Assembly (NCBI RefSeq): GCF_003426025.1
Contig: NZ_QJSH01000002.1
Coordinates: forward strand, 62,001-126,000
Direction of reading: 5' to 3'
From: Paraliobacillus quinghaiensis
GTDB lineage: Bacteria > Bacillota > Bacilli > Bacillales > Amphibacillaceae
DNA: 64,000 nt
Below are positions 32,871-43,224 of the stretch, one piece after another. The notes below the pieces were generated by a model that did no database searches, was not told where the DNA came from, and worked only from the letters and a program-made list of their open reading frames with translations. Position numbers and translations under genes: made by a program. Every line of letters begins with the position of its first letter. Position 1 is the stretch's first letter.

Positions 32871-34064
32871 ATGATGATCCGAGCGCATAAAACAAAGTTT
32901 TTTGCTACGAAATATAATATCGATCGATTATTCGAATGCAATCGAATCTCTGGAGAGATTTGGAATGATGTACTAGAAATCGCAAAATTTTATTATGTCT
33001 CGCACGGAAAATGGGTTAACAAAACACAGTTGCAGGCGGAAACCAAAGGAAATTATCCGATCCATTCTCAATCGATACAAGCAGTATGCCATAAGTATCT
33101 CTTCTCTCGAGATGCTACAAAGAAAGCTCGAGACAAAGGGTTTAAAGATACCAAATATCCTTATAAGAAGAAAAAACACTTCAATACAAAATGGGTGGAC
33201 CTTGGCTACAAAATCTATGAAAATGGAAAAATTGAATTAAGTCTAGGCCGCGGAAGAAAACCTATTATCGTATGGGTTAAACCTGATAACCTTCCCGAAG
33301 GGAAGATCAAAGAGATTGAGCTCTCTTATGATAACGGTCTCTGGCTAAGTATGTCTTATGACGATGGAAAAGAAGAAAAAGAAAACACTAACACCAATCG
33401 CGTCGCGATTGATCCAGGAGAGATCCACTCCATTTCTGCTTTCGCAGAAAATGGGCAAGCAACCATTATTACGGGGCGAAAGGTTCGTTCCATTAAGCGA
33501 CTGCGCAATAAGAAGTTGGGTGAACTTCAAAAGAAGATGTCCAAATGCAAAAAAGGCTCGAAGAAATGGAAAAAATACAATCGAGCAAAGCGCTACATCC
33601 TATCAAAGTCCGAAAGACAACTGAAAGATGCACTGCATAAAACCACACGCCAATTCGTGGAATGGTGTAAAGAAAACGAGATCAAAGAGGTCGCTATCGA
33701 TGATGTTGAAGGTGTTCAACGAAATACATCAAAGCGAAAGAAAAATAAAAAGAAACGCAGAAGTCGTAAGACAAACCAAAAAACTGCTCAATGGCAGTTT
33801 GGTCAAATCTACAAATATCTAGAATATAAATTGCATGCCGAAGGCATGTCTATTAACAAACAGGAAGAATCCTACACATCGCAAACGTGTCCCGTTTGCG
33901 GGAAGAAAAAGAAAGTTTCTTCTAGAAATTATAAATGTAAATGTGGTTATGAATGTCACCGAGATATTCACGGGGCTCGGAATATCCTTTCGAAGTATAT
34001 CTATAAAGATATTCGAGACCTTAAAATCGATATCGAAAACATAACGTATCTACGTATTGCCTAA
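32871..34064 (+). CDS. tnpB: TnpB RNA-guided nuclease (IS605 OrfB/IS1341 family)
   Basis: A 397-residue TnpB of normal length. It has an N-terminal helical region with the KTKFFATKYNIDRLF opening, a RuvC-like domain with RVAIDPGEIHS (first catalytic D), VAIDDVEGVQ (central acidic residue) and RDIHGARN (last D), and an inserted zinc ribbon CPVCGKKKK...CKCG. The lysine-rich stretch RNTSKRKKNKKKRRSRK is usual. TnpB uses an RNA from the element's 3' end to cut DNA at the excised site and so maintain the element. I chose ATG 32871 after AGGAGGTG; a second ATG follows at once and the frame opens at a GTG at 32865. All catalytic motifs appear intact. Confidence 0.92.
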   Translation: MMIRAHKTKFFATKYNIDRLFECNRISGEIWNDVLEIAKFYYVSHGKWVNKTQLQAETKGNYPIHSQSIQAVCHKYLFSRDATKKARDKGFKDTKYPYKKKKHFNTKWVDLGYKIYENGKIELSLGRGRKPIIVWVKPDNLPEGKIKEIELSYDNGLWLSMSYDDGKEEKENTNTNRVAIDPGEIHSISAFAENGQATIITGRKVRSIKRLRNKKLGELQKKMSKCKKGSKKWKKYNRAKRYILSKSERQLKDALHKTTRQFVEWCKENEIKEVAIDDVEGVQRNTSKRKKNKKKRRSRKTNQKTAQWQFGQIYKYLEYKLHAEGMSINKQEESYTSQTCPVCGKKKKVSSRNYKCKCGYECHRDIHGARNILSKYIYKDIRDLKIDIENITYLRIA

Positions 34065-34265
34065 CGGCAAGAAGTAGTAGATGGTCTGTCACGACCCTCG
34101 CGCCTACGGTGCGTGTTGCTTGCTGTACCCTTATGCGTATTCTTCCGCACTAATGTGCGTGTAGATTTGAGCAAACCTCGAACTACTTAGAAGGAACCTG
34201 AAGGTTTTGACAAGAAACCCCCACTTCAAATTTTCGTCAGAAAATTAAGTGGCGGGAGTGTTCAT
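34030..34265 (+). ncRNA. Predicted omega (right-end) RNA of the TnpB element
   Basis: The 200 bases after tnpB are non-coding and structured, with hairpins such as GCGCCTACGGTGCG and GCACTAATGTGCG, and end at the right-end hairpin. TnpB guide RNAs come from this position, with the guide lying just beyond the right end (after about 34265). Ends are inferred from position only. Confidence 0.5.
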
Positions 34266-34327
34266 GGAATACTAATTCTAATGTTGGATAGACAATTTTA
34301 TTTTTCAACATTAGAGGAGATGGATGT

Positions 34328-34537
34328 ATGGCAAGAAGAAATAAGATACTCGTACCAGAAGCAAGAAAAGGTTTGAATGAGTTAAAAGCTAAGGTTTCAC
34401 GCGTGAACAATGAACAAGAAGCAAAATATGAGATCGCTAAAGAGCAAGGTGTCACATTAAACAAAGGGTATAATGGAGAGATTAAAGCAAAAGATGCAGG
34501 TAAAGTTGGCGGAAATATCGGTGGTAATTTTATTTGA
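34328..34537 (+). CDS. Alpha/beta-type small acid-soluble spore protein
   Basis: A 69-residue protein with the alpha/beta SASP pattern: MARRNKILVPEARKGLNELK at the start, then KYEIAKEQGVTL, which matches the germination-protease cleavage region, and GYNGEIKAKDAGKVGGNIGG. These proteins coat and protect DNA in the dormant spore. The usual family C-terminus after the GG-x-GG block (a further helix of about 15 residues) is missing: the frame stops at GGNFI, so this copy is short and might bind DNA less well. ATG follows GAGGAGATGG. It is monocistronic and presumably sigma-G-controlled, although I did not identify the promoter. Confidence 0.88.
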   Translation: MARRNKILVPEARKGLNELKAKVSRVNNEQEAKYEIAKEQGVTLNKGYNGEIKAKDAGKVGGNIGGNFI

Positions 34538-34631
34538 GGAGCGGTATCATAATCTTACATTACTAATTGCGCCAGAGTTTATCTCAAGTCCGTATATTGA
34601 TACTACGATATTTGCGAAAAGAGCGTAAAAC

Positions 34632-34663
34632 AAAAAGGATTTCGCGGGTGCGAAATCCTTTTT
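34632..34663. terminator. Bidirectional terminator between the SASP gene and glgP
   Basis: A perfect stem AAAAAGGATTTCGC / GCGAAATCCTTTTT with a GGGT loop. A nearly identical hairpin lies at 47522-47553 after the pullulanase gene. Confidence 0.9.
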
Positions 34664-34712
34664 AAAATGGAATGATTCGATCAAAACACTTCTAACGTCT
34701 ACAAATAGACAG

Positions 34713-37136
34713 CTATAATTGCTTCTGTAAATTCCAGATTCCAGTAGCATACTCTCGGATCGTGCGATCACTTGAGAATTTTCCAGAATGTGCAATATTA
34801 ATCAGACTTTTAGATAACCATTTATCTTGGTCTCGATAATGAAGATCAACTAATTGCTGCGCTTCTACATAACTGTCAAAATCCTTTAAAACGAAGTAAG
34901 GGTCATTTGTCGATAGCAGGTGATAATAAATATCTGTGAACTCGACGTCATGACCAAACGCGCCGTCTCGTAGTTGATCCATGATCTGAGTGACGCGTTC
35001 ATCGTTTTGATAAATTTCATTTGGATTGTATGAACCATTTTGATAGTATTCATTTATTTCCTCTGCATTTAAGCCAAATATGAAAATATTAGAATCACCA
35101 ACTTGGTCTTTAATTTCAATGTTTGCCCCATCTAATGTACCAAGAGTCAATGCACCGTTCATCATCATTTTCATATTCCCAGTACCAGAGGCTTCTTTAC
35201 CTGCAGTTGAGATTTGTTCACTCACATCAGCTGCTGGGATGATCTTTTCTGCTAAACTGGTGTTATAGTTTTCAAGGAAAACAACTTTAATTTTCCCTTG
35301 GATCGTTGCATCATTATTTACAACGGATGCGACAGTATTAATTAATTTAATTACTTCTTTTGCAACATAGTAGCTTGGTGCTGCTTTTGCGCCAAAAATA
35401 AACGTTCGTGGTGTAATATCTAAGTTGGGATTATCCTTTAATTGATTATACAGATAGATAACATGAAAAATATTGAGTAACTGGCGTTTATATTCGTGTA
35501 GTCGTTTGATTTGTACATCGAAAATCGAGTTCTCATCAACCAAAATACCAGTTGTTTTATGGATATATTCTGCTAAATCTTGCTTGTTTTTCTTTTTTAC
35601 TTCTTTTAGTTTATCCAGTAAAGCACTGTCCTTCGTATGGCGAAGCAGGTTGTTTAACTCACGTGGTCGTTCAATCCAATGCTCACCGATGGTCTCAGAA
35701 ATTACTTCAGCTAACCTCGGATTGGATAATAATAACCAACGTCTATGGGTAATTCCATTTGTTTTGTTGTTAAAGCGATCTGGGAATAGGTTATAAAAAT
35801 TACTCATTTCCTGATTTTTTAATATATCAGTGTGCAATTTTGCGACACCGTTGACACTAAAGCTACCTACAATGGAAAGATGAGCCATATGAATTTGATC
35901 GTCTGCAATGACAGCCATTTCTGCTATTTTATCTCGCAATTCCGGATGGTCGAACCAAATACTCTGGCAGAATCTTTCATTAATTTCATCTATAATCATG
36001 TATAGGCGTGGCAACAGATTTTGAATCATTTTCACTGGCCATTTTTCTAATGCTTCGTACAGTATAGTGTGATTGGTATATGCAAAAACGTTGGTTGTAA
36101 TCTCCCAAGCTGCGTCCCAACCAAAATCTTCTTCATCCATTAAAATCCGCATTAGTTCAGGTATAGCTAAACTTGGATGTGTATCATTGATTTGGATAAC
36201 GACCTTTTCAGGAAGGTGGATCAATGACTGCTGTGTCTCTTTTTTATAATTAGTTAAAATCGTTCTTAGACTTGATGCAACAAGAAAATATTGTTGTTTG
36301 ATTCGCAGTCTTTTACCTTCGTCATTTGAATCATCTGGGTAGAGCATGCTAGATATTTGCTCGATCTCATGATTATTTTTTAACTGTTTAAAGTAAGATT
36401 GTTCATCGGTAGTTGGATCAATGGAAGTAACAGGCTCTGCATTCCATAAACGTAAGGTGTTAACAATTTCATTATTGTACCCAACAATTGGTACGTCATA
36501 TGGCACCGCTAATACTTTGTCAGTATCTTCATATCTAAATTCCAATGAACCATTGTTACGCTCTAACATATGAACAGATCCACCAAACTGTAATTCAACT
36601 GCTTCGTCTACTTTTCTTCTTTCCCAAGGATAGGCTTCTTTTAACCAATAGTCAGGGAGTTCGGTTTGATATCCATTAATAAATCGTTGCTCAAACATAC
36701 CGTATTGATAGCGAATACCAAACCCATGACCTGGATAATTTAATGTGGCGATTGAATCGAGAAAGCACGCAGCTAATCTTCCTAACCCACCATTACCTAA
36801 TCCAGGATCGTTTTCTTCCTTGTAGATATCCTCTGGTGATAAGTTAAGTTGCTTAAGTGCGTCATTGCATACTTCTCTCATCCCCAAATTTAATAAGTTA
36901 CTTTCAAGTAAACGACCGATGAGAAATTCCATCGATAAATAATAAACTTGCTTTGGTTGTTCTTGTTTATATGTTTTTTCAGTTTTAGCCCAGTCTTGAT
37001 TGATTTCTTCATTGACAATTTCGCAAACAACATAATACAGGTCGTTATTCGTTACCTCATCCGTTCCCATTCCATACAATTCTTCGGTCTTATCTTTGAT
37101 CATTTGGACAAACTGATTGACAGTTGGTTTAGTCAT
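34713..37136 (-). CDS. glgP: Glycogen phosphorylase, copy 1
   Basis: An 807-residue GT35 alpha-glucan phosphorylase of full length. The pyridoxal-phosphate region STAGKEASGTGNMKMMMNGAL carries the PLP-linked lysine in NMKMM, and the N-terminal block QVYYLSMEFLIGR is diagnostic. It releases glucose-1-phosphate from outer glycogen chains, stopping four residues from branches. It is the last gene of the operon glgB-glgC-glgD-glgA-glgP; the ATG follows AAAGGGGG, 52 bases after glgA. A second, very similar copy lies at 49608-52034. A perfect terminator follows 49 bases after its stop. Confidence 0.96.
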   Translation of the reverse strand: MTKPTVNQFVQMIKDKTEELYGMGTDEVTNNDLYYVVCEIVNEEINQDWAKTEKTYKQEQPKQVYYLSMEFLIGRLLESNLLNLGMREVCNDALKQLNLSPEDIYKEENDPGLGNGGLGRLAACFLDSIATLNYPGHGFGIRYQYGMFEQRFINGYQTELPDYWLKEAYPWERRKVDEAVELQFGGSVHMLERNNGSLEFRYEDTDKVLAVPYDVPIVGYNNEIVNTLRLWNAEPVTSIDPTTDEQSYFKQLKNNHEIEQISSMLYPDDSNDEGKRLRIKQQYFLVASSLRTILTNYKKETQQSLIHLPEKVVIQINDTHPSLAIPELMRILMDEEDFGWDAAWEITTNVFAYTNHTILYEALEKWPVKMIQNLLPRLYMIIDEINERFCQSIWFDHPELRDKIAEMAVIADDQIHMAHLSIVGSFSVNGVAKLHTDILKNQEMSNFYNLFPDRFNNKTNGITHRRWLLLSNPRLAEVISETIGEHWIERPRELNNLLRHTKDSALLDKLKEVKKKNKQDLAEYIHKTTGILVDENSIFDVQIKRLHEYKRQLLNIFHVIYLYNQLKDNPNLDITPRTFIFGAKAAPSYYVAKEVIKLINTVASVVNNDATIQGKIKVVFLENYNTSLAEKIIPAADVSEQISTAGKEASGTGNMKMMMNGALTLGTLDGANIEIKDQVGDSNIFIFGLNAEEINEYYQNGSYNPNEIYQNDERVTQIMDQLRDGAFGHDVEFTDIYYHLLSTNDPYFVLKDFDSYVEAQQLVDLHYRDQDKWLSKSLINIAHSGKFSSDRTIREYATGIWNLQKQL

Positions 37137-37188
37137 TGTTGAAATCCCCCTTTGGACAAGTATTTCTATTTAAATGGTTGCTCATTCA

Positions 37189-38628
37189 TTAATCTTGTGT
37201 TTTTTCTTCAGTAGATAATATGTTTTGATAAAAATCAATATATTCTAAGCTTGAATCCTCCCAGCTGAAGTGACTCTTGATGATATTTTTTTGTAAAGTT
37301 GCCCAGTGATCAGGCTCATGGTAGATATTTAACGCATAGCGTAATACGTGTAATAATTCATGCGCATTATAATTGGTAAAACTAAATCCATTTCCAGTAC
37401 CAGTTTTTTCATCATAAGGTGTTATCGTATCTTTAAGCCCACCAGTTTCTCTCACGATTGGAACAGCTTTATATTGAAGCGCGATGAGCTGTGATAGACC
37501 ACATGGTTCAAACAATGATGGCATAACAAAGAAGTCACTAGCAGCATAGAGTTGTCTTGCTATTGCTTCGTCGAAACCTAAATAAGCCACCAATTTATCT
37601 TTATTTCGTTCAGCTGCATGATAAAAATAATCCTCAAATTCATAATCGCCAGTTCCTAATAAAACAAATTGAACATCTTCTTGTAAAAATTCATCGATAA
37701 TCGCCTGCACCAAATGAAGTCCTTTTTGTTCTACTAGTCTTGTGATCATGACATATAAAGGTTTTTCTCCATCTATCGGAAGTCCCAATTTTTCCTGAAG
37801 ATCTTCTTTATTTTCCTTTTTCTTTTTGCGTGAATGGCTGTAATTAAAAGCAATATGTTGGTCCGTCTTTGGATTATACTCATCTGTATCAATCCCGTTT
37901 ATAATCCCAACAAGATCCTCATGACGCTCGTTTAAAATCGGGTAAAGTCCTTCGCCAAAATAAGTTGTTTTAATTTCATCTGCATAGCTAGGGCTTACGG
38001 TTGTGATTTTGTCAGCATGGTAAAGTCCAGCTTTCATACAATTAATTAACCCATTCCACTCCATACCACCGATGTGATCATTAGGCAGATTCAATAGTTC
38101 ATGAAAAGCGTCGAGTGGCATGATTCCTTGGTACTTGATGTTGTGAATCGTGAAAATGGTTTTTAAGGCTTCGATCGGTTGTAATATATTTGCAAGTGCT
38201 ACTGATAAGCCAGCTTGCCAATCATGTGCATGTAGAATATTTGGTTTAAAATCTAATAGCGATAGCGCATCAATCACAGCACGGGAGAAGAAAACGAATC
38301 GTTCTCCATCATCATAGTACCCATACGTTCCTTTTCGGCTGAAGTAGTAATCATTGCCAATAAAATAATAAACAACACCATGATAGGAAAGTTGATAAAG
38401 AATTGCTTCTTGGTTCCGCCAGCCAACAGGAACAACAAATGAAGTGACTTGTTCTAATTCTTCATGCCATTTTTCAATGATCTCTTCGTAAAGTGGAAGC
38501 ACAACCCTGACTTCGGTATTTTCATGTTGATTAAGAACTTGTGGTAGGGAGCCAACTACATCTGCTAATCCTCCTGTTTTAACAAATGGTGTACACTCCG
38601 ATGCAACAAATAATATATTATTCTGCAT
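37189..38628 (-). CDS. glgA: Glycogen synthase, copy 1
   Basis: A 479-residue bacterial GT5 glycogen synthase. The ADP-glucose binding motif KTGGLADVVGSLP lies near residue 15, and the C-terminal lobe has PSLFEPCGLSQLIALQYKAVP with the catalytic E, followed by RETGGLKDT. It transfers glucose from ADP-glucose to growing alpha-1,4 chains. I chose the ATG at 38628 because AGAGGAG precedes it and the protein then starts exactly like copy 2; the frame is open 16 codons further. There are 161 bases between it and glgD, longer than the other gaps in the operon. Confidence 0.95.
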   Translation of the reverse strand: MQNNILFVASECTPFVKTGGLADVVGSLPQVLNQHENTEVRVVLPLYEEIIEKWHEELEQVTSFVVPVGWRNQEAILYQLSYHGVVYYFIGNDYYFSRKGTYGYYDDGERFVFFSRAVIDALSLLDFKPNILHAHDWQAGLSVALANILQPIEALKTIFTIHNIKYQGIMPLDAFHELLNLPNDHIGGMEWNGLINCMKAGLYHADKITTVSPSYADEIKTTYFGEGLYPILNERHEDLVGIINGIDTDEYNPKTDQHIAFNYSHSRKKKKENKEDLQEKLGLPIDGEKPLYVMITRLVEQKGLHLVQAIIDEFLQEDVQFVLLGTGDYEFEDYFYHAAERNKDKLVAYLGFDEAIARQLYAASDFFVMPSLFEPCGLSQLIALQYKAVPIVRETGGLKDTITPYDEKTGTGNGFSFTNYNAHELLHVLRYALNIYHEPDHWATLQKNIIKSHFSWEDSSLEYIDFYQNILSTEEKTQD

Positions 38629-38789
38629 AATAATTACTCCTCTGCTTCGTATTAAAAAAATCTTATCTATAGCCATTTTCTAAAAGATTGTTGCTTATGA
38701 CACAATTTAAAAGTCTGAATATTTATGAACAACAATATTTACGGAAAGAGTCTATCTATAAAACAATGTGGCCTTTTCTTAATAACTAC

Positions 38790-39896
38790 TTAAATAGTCT
38801 TTCTCTTAGGTATAACGAAGGGTTGTCCGTTTGCACCTTGTAGTGCTTGGTCTTTGGTAATGATGACATCCTTATCAACAATAACGTTATCTAAATGGAC
38901 ACCAGATTCAACGGTACTATGTTGCATAATAATGGAATTGTTGATAACAGCGTCTTCAGCAACTTTTACGTCTCGAAATATGATACTATTATTGATTTCA
39001 CCATTAATCTCACACCCTGTTGCAATTAAGGAATTAGTTGAGTTTGCTCCGCTGTGATAGATAGTGGGAGCCTGATTTCCTATCTTAGTTAAAATATCAT
39101 TTCCTGATAAAAATAATTTCTTGTAATTTTCTGTTTCAAGTAGTTTCATATTTTGTCTATAATAACTATCAACTGAGTTTACTACTGCGCTATAGCCATC
39201 ATAGTGATATGCTTGTACCTTTAGTTGATCAAGGTTAGCCATAATACCGTCCATAAACAAATTACTTTTATAATGTGCAATACATTCTTGAACGAGTTCG
39301 AGTAGCAGGTCTCTATGCAGTACATATACCCCAGTGAAAAGGCGCTGCTTCTTTTTGTCATGAGACAAGCTAGTAACCCACCCATCACTGTCTGTGTCCA
39401 CTTTAATAAATTTTTCATGTTCTGGTAGTAGGGTTTCATAGGATGTTGTTAATAATGTTACATCTGCTTCCTGATCAAGATGATGTTTAAAAAAGTCATC
39501 GTAAGAAGTATTCGCAATAAACTGACTACCACTAATTAATACATACTCTGATTTTCCTCTTGTGAAGTAATCAATATTATTATGGAAATGCCTCAAATCA
39601 CCTTTTGAAATATCAGTCGGATCATTCCAATCTGGTGGGAGAATAAATACCCCGCCATGTCGTCTGTCTAAGTCCCAAGCTGCTCCAGATCCAACGTGGT
39701 CCATTAAAGAGCGGTATTTGTTTTGTGCAAATATAGCAACTTCTTGAATACTTGAATGAACCATATTTGATAAAGTGAAATCGATTAGACGATAACGTCC
39801 AGCAAACGGAAGTGAAGCTCCGCTACGAAAGTACGTTAATTCTTCATAAAGATCTAATTCGGGCTCCAGATTAATTAACCCCATCATTGTTTTCAT
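38790..39896 (-). CDS. glgD: GlgD, regulatory subunit of ADP-glucose pyrophosphorylase, copy 1
   Basis: A 368-residue paralogue of GlgC that lacks the nucleotide-binding GG-x-G-x-R-L signature at its N-terminus (the start is MKTMMGLINLEPELDL). It retains the pyrophosphorylase fold (YRLIDFTLSNM, DLDRRHGGVFILPP) and a C-terminal left-handed beta helix (CEINGEINNSIIFRDVKVAEDAVI). In Bacillus-type systems GlgD associates with GlgC and raises its activity. I chose ATG 39896 after GGAGGTG; it then matches copy 2 in length. It lies 47 bases after glgC. Confidence 0.93.
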   Translation of the reverse strand: MKTMMGLINLEPELDLYEELTYFRSGASLPFAGRYRLIDFTLSNMVHSSIQEVAIFAQNKYRSLMDHVGSGAAWDLDRRHGGVFILPPDWNDPTDISKGDLRHFHNNIDYFTRGKSEYVLISGSQFIANTSYDDFFKHHLDQEADVTLLTTSYETLLPEHEKFIKVDTDSDGWVTSLSHDKKKQRLFTGVYVLHRDLLLELVQECIAHYKSNLFMDGIMANLDQLKVQAYHYDGYSAVVNSVDSYYRQNMKLLETENYKKLFLSGNDILTKIGNQAPTIYHSGANSTNSLIATGCEINGEINNSIIFRDVKVAEDAVINNSIIMQHSTVESGVHLDNVIVDKDVIITKDQALQGANGQPFVIPKRKTI

Positions 39897-39943
39897 GTAT
39901 AGCACCTCCGGCATTACTAGCTTTTTTAAAGATTGTTAGATTC

Positions 39944-41086
39944 TTAGTTATGGATTGTTTTTATATTTTCATCTGATAGTATAATTGGTTCTTCGTTTGG
40001 ATCTGAAATCACCGTATTGTTAGGTGGAATGACAACACCTTCCTGGACAATAACCCGTTCAAGGTGGACATTTTCCCCTATTCGAGCCCCAGAGAAGATT
40101 ATAGACTGGTTAACAGTCGCACCTTCTGCGATATGGACATTTTCAGATAAAATCGATTTAGTTACTGTCCCTGAGACAATACAACCGTTATTTATTAATG
40201 CTTGATCAATAACAGCATTGTCTTCAATAAGTTGTGGTGGAAATTGAGAATCATGTGAATAGACTCTCCAATCTTTATTGCTTACTAATTTTTCTAAATC
40301 TTTATCAAACAAATCCATATGTGCTTCCCAATAACTTTGGATCGTACCAACATCTTTCCAATAGCCTTCAAAACGATAGGCAAAAAGGTTGTGTTGGTCC
40401 CTTAGCATTGAGGGTATGATGTTTTTACCGAAGTCATGTTCTGAGTCTGTTTGCTGCGCGTCATCCAGAAGATATTTCTTTAATAATTTCCAGTTGAAAA
40501 TATAGATTCCCATTGAAGCTAGATTACTAGTTGCATTGGTTGGCTTTTCTTCAAAATCATAGATTCTGAGATCTTCTGCCGTGTTGAGAATGCCAAACCT
40601 TGATGTGTCTTCCCAAGGCACTTCAAGGACTGAGATTGTGACATCTGCTCCCGTTTCCTTATGTTGTTGCAACATTTTGTCATAATCCATATGGTAGATG
40701 TGATCCCCAGAGATAACGAGTACGTATTCTGGGTCATATCTTTCAACATAGTCGATATTCTTCGTAATAGCATCTGCGGTCCCATTGTACCAACTGCCAC
40801 CACTATCCTTGGTAAAAGGTGCAAGTGCGGTTAATCCGTGATGCATACGGTCTAAATCCCATGGTTTTCCTACACCGATATGTTGGTGTAGCTCAAGGGG
40901 GGAGTATTGCGTTAATACGCCAACTGTGTGCATATGGGAGTTCGCGCAATTACTCAAGGCAAAGTCAATAATTCTATATTTACCTCCAAATGGAACTGCT
41001 GGTTTTGCTAAATCTTTCGTTAAGTCTTGCAGCCGTGTCCCTTTTCCGCCTGCTAATAACATGGTTACACATTCTTTTTTCATCAT
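39944..41086 (-). CDS. glgC: ADP-glucose pyrophosphorylase catalytic subunit, copy 1
   Basis: A 380-residue glucose-1-phosphate adenylyltransferase. The nucleotide motif [12 protein letters not shown], the [11 protein letters not shown] segment and the sugar-phosphate region [12 protein letters not shown] are present, with a C-terminal beta-helix domain (NSQI-type hexapeptides). It makes ADP-glucose from ATP and glucose-1-phosphate, the committed step of glycogen synthesis. The ATG overlaps the glgB stop (ATGA) and uses GAGGAGG within the end of glgB. This is the intact copy; the second cluster's glgC is frameshifted, so this gene probably supplies the only complete GlgC in the window. Confidence 0.96.
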   Translation of the reverse strand: MMKKECVTMLLAGGKGTRLQDLTKDLAKPAVPFGGKYRIIDFALSNCANSHMHTVGVLTQYSPLELHQHIGVGKPWDLDRMHHGLTALAPFTKDSGGSWYNGTADAITKNIDYVERYDPEYVLVISGDHIYHMDYDKMLQQHKETGADVTISVLEVPWEDTSRFGILNTAEDLRIYDFEEKPTNATSNLASMGIYIFNWKLLKKYLLDDAQQTDSEHDFGKNIIPSMLRDQHNLFAYRFEGYWKDVGTIQSYWEAHMDLFDKDLEKLVSNKDWRVYSHDSQFPPQLIEDNAVIDQALINNGCIVSGTVTKSILSENVHIAEGATVNQSIIFSGARIGENVHLERVIVQEGVVIPPNNTVISDPNEEPIILSDENIKTIHN

Positions 41087-42996
41087 GTATCCTCCTCAGA
41101 TAAGGGTATATGTTGTTGGAATATACTAATCCCTAATGGCGGAACTTTTACCTTAATATGCTGTTCCTGACCATGCCAAGCTTCTGGAAAACTGCTATGC
41201 AATGCAGTATTACATTGACCTGATCCTCCATAACGTTCTGAATCAGAATTAAATACCTCTTGATAGTATCCAGGTTTTGTAACACCAATTTTATAATCGT
41301 AAGTAACAGTAGGTGTAAAATTGCATATGATAAGTAAATTTTGAGAAGCATCGTTACTCTGTCGTTGAAATGCTATAATACTTTGTTCAACATTCCCCGC
41401 ATCAATCCACGTGAAGCCAGCTGAGTCGTGATCCAACTTGTAAAGAGATGGATGCTCGCGATAAAAGTGATTTAAATCTTTAACATAGTCAAACAACTTG
41501 GCGTGTATTGGATAATCAAATAATAACCAATCAAGTTCATGTTGATCGCGCCACTCGATATATTGGCCAAATTCACCCCCCATGAACAATAGTTTTTTTC
41601 CTGGGTGTGCCATCATAAAGCCATATAATAGGCGTAAATTAGCAAATTGTTGCCACTGATCACCAGGCATTTTGTTTAAAAGCGATTTTTTTCCATGGAC
41701 GACTTCATCATGAGAAAGTGGTAGAACGAAATTTTCGGAATACATATACATAAAAGAAAATGTCAGCAGGTTGTGGTGCCATTTTCGATATACTGGGTCA
41801 TACTCCATATATTTGAGCGTGTCGTTCATCCAACCCATGTCCCATTTGAAGTTAAATCCTAGCCCTCCAAGATAAGTCGGTTTACTAATACCTGGAAGGT
41901 CAGAGCTATCTTCAGCCATCATTAATGCAGTTGGAAAGTAGCGGAACACAACTTCATTTAATTTTTGAATGAAGGCGTACGCTTCTAAGTTTTCCTCGCC
42001 ACCATATCCATTTTTAATTGGCTCTTCATCATCTTGCTTATCAAAATTTAGAAATAGCATACTAGCTACTGCGTCAGCTCGAATCCCATCAATATGGTAT
42101 TCTTCTAACCAAAATATCGCATTTGATATTAGGAAACTCTGTACCTCTGGTCGACCAAAGTCAAAGGTGAGTGTACCCCATGATTTTTTTTCTGCTTTTC
42201 TTGGATCTTGATATTCAAATAATGGCTCCCCATCAAATTGTCGTAAGCCGTGAGCGTCTTTGCAAAAGTGACCTGGAACCCAATCCATAATCACGCCAAT
42301 ATCATTTTGATGACATTGATCCACAAAATATTTGAAATCATTCGGGCTCCCGTATCTGCTTGTTACTGCATAGTACCCCGTAATTTGATAGCCCCATGAT
42401 AAATCAAATGGATGCTCGGCCAATGGAAGTAATTCAATATGGGTGTAACCAAGATCTTTTATGTAAGGAATCAAAAGATCTGCTAATTCATTGTATGAAT
42501 ACAAACTGCCATCTTCTTTTTTTCTCCATGACCCAGCATGCATTTCGTAAATGTTAATAGGTTCACTGTATGGATTATTTGTTTTCTTTTTTTCTTCCCA
42601 TTTGGTATCACCCCAACGATAACTCTCTTCAGAAGGTGTTAAAGATGCTGTGTTAGGTCGAACTTCAGCAGTCCATGCATATGGATCTGCTTTTAAAATA
42701 ACGGAACCATGTTGCGGAGTGATTCGGTATTTATAGCGAGAATCAGGCTTAATATCAGTAAAAAAGCCACCCCAAAGCCCAGCTTGATTGATTTTTTCTA
42801 AGGGATAGTTACTACCAGTCCAGTCATTAAAATCACCAGCTAATTCAACAGCCTTAGCATGAGGTGCCCAGACAATGAAGCGAAGCCCCTTTTTATTGTT
42901 GTATGTTTTCTGATGGCAACCGAGTAATTGATAACTTTGATAGTTCGTCCCTTCATGAAATAAAAACACATCTGAATCAGAAACGGGGATCGACAT
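41083..42996 (-). CDS. glgB: 1,4-alpha-glucan branching enzyme, copy 1
   Basis: A 637-residue GH13 branching enzyme. An N-terminal CBM48-like domain ([20 protein letters not shown]) precedes the barrel, with [15 protein letters not shown], the nucleophile D in [11 protein letters not shown], the acid/base E in MAEDSS, and [12 protein letters not shown]. It creates alpha-1,6 branches. It is the first gene of the operon, with AAAGGAGG before its ATG. The intact length contrasts with the remnant at 56320-56814, where the same gene in the second operon has suffered three deletions. Confidence 0.96.
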   Translation of the reverse strand: MSIPVSDSDVFLFHEGTNYQSYQLLGCHQKTYNNKKGLRFIVWAPHAKAVELAGDFNDWTGSNYPLEKINQAGLWGGFFTDIKPDSRYKYRITPQHGSVILKADPYAWTAEVRPNTASLTPSEESYRWGDTKWEEKKKTNNPYSEPINIYEMHAGSWRKKEDGSLYSYNELADLLIPYIKDLGYTHIELLPLAEHPFDLSWGYQITGYYAVTSRYGSPNDFKYFVDQCHQNDIGVIMDWVPGHFCKDAHGLRQFDGEPLFEYQDPRKAEKKSWGTLTFDFGRPEVQSFLISNAIFWLEEYHIDGIRADAVASMLFLNFDKQDDEEPIKNGYGGEENLEAYAFIQKLNEVVFRYFPTALMMAEDSSDLPGISKPTYLGGLGFNFKWDMGWMNDTLKYMEYDPVYRKWHHNLLTFSFMYMYSENFVLPLSHDEVVHGKKSLLNKMPGDQWQQFANLRLLYGFMMAHPGKKLLFMGGEFGQYIEWRDQHELDWLLFDYPIHAKLFDYVKDLNHFYREHPSLYKLDHDSAGFTWIDAGNVEQSIIAFQRQSNDASQNLLIICNFTPTVTYDYKIGVTKPGYYQEVFNSDSERYGGSGQCNTALHSSFPEAWHGQEQHIKVKVPPLGISIFQQHIPLSEEDT

Positions 42997-43072
42997 GGAA
43001 AAACCTCCTTTGCTGATTATGGGTTGTTTGATTCGTTAATCATCAACTGCTATCTCCATAATCTAGAATAAT

Positions 43073-43100
43073 GTTATATAACACCGATACCCTTTAACAA
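43073..43100 (-). promoter_or_regulatory. Putative sigma-A promoter of the first glycogen operon
   Basis: On the minus strand TTGTTA (43100-43095) and TATAAC (43078-43073) with a 16-base spacer lie 76 bases before the glgB start. Confidence 0.4.
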
Positions 43101-43224
43101 AAAGATAAAAACGACGAATTTGTAAACTTAATAAGAATTGGAATTGCATGCTAATTTAATGGATATTTATGCTAAAATAAACTAACAGAATTGTTTAAAA
43201 GATTATTTTTTGGGAGGTTAAAAC

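Larger units (their letters stand above)
32695..34265 (+). mobile_element. tnpB-only IS605/IS1341-type insertion element
   Basis: The boundaries are approximate. The left end has a subterminal hairpin (32727-32757, CCTCCACC paired with GGTGGGGG around TCC-TAC-GGA). The right end has a hairpin at 34218-34256 (CCCCCACTT with AAGTGGCGGG, inner AATTTT/AAAATT), a layout typical of IS200/IS605 ends, which lack inverted terminal repeats. The single gene is tnpB; no tnpA is present, so movement would need a transposase in trans. The exact termini and target pentanucleotide cannot be set without comparing an empty site. Confidence 0.7.

Noticed and set aside
33358-33822. Overlapping open frames inside tnpB
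   Set aside because: They are lysine-rich shadows of the TnpB reading frame.
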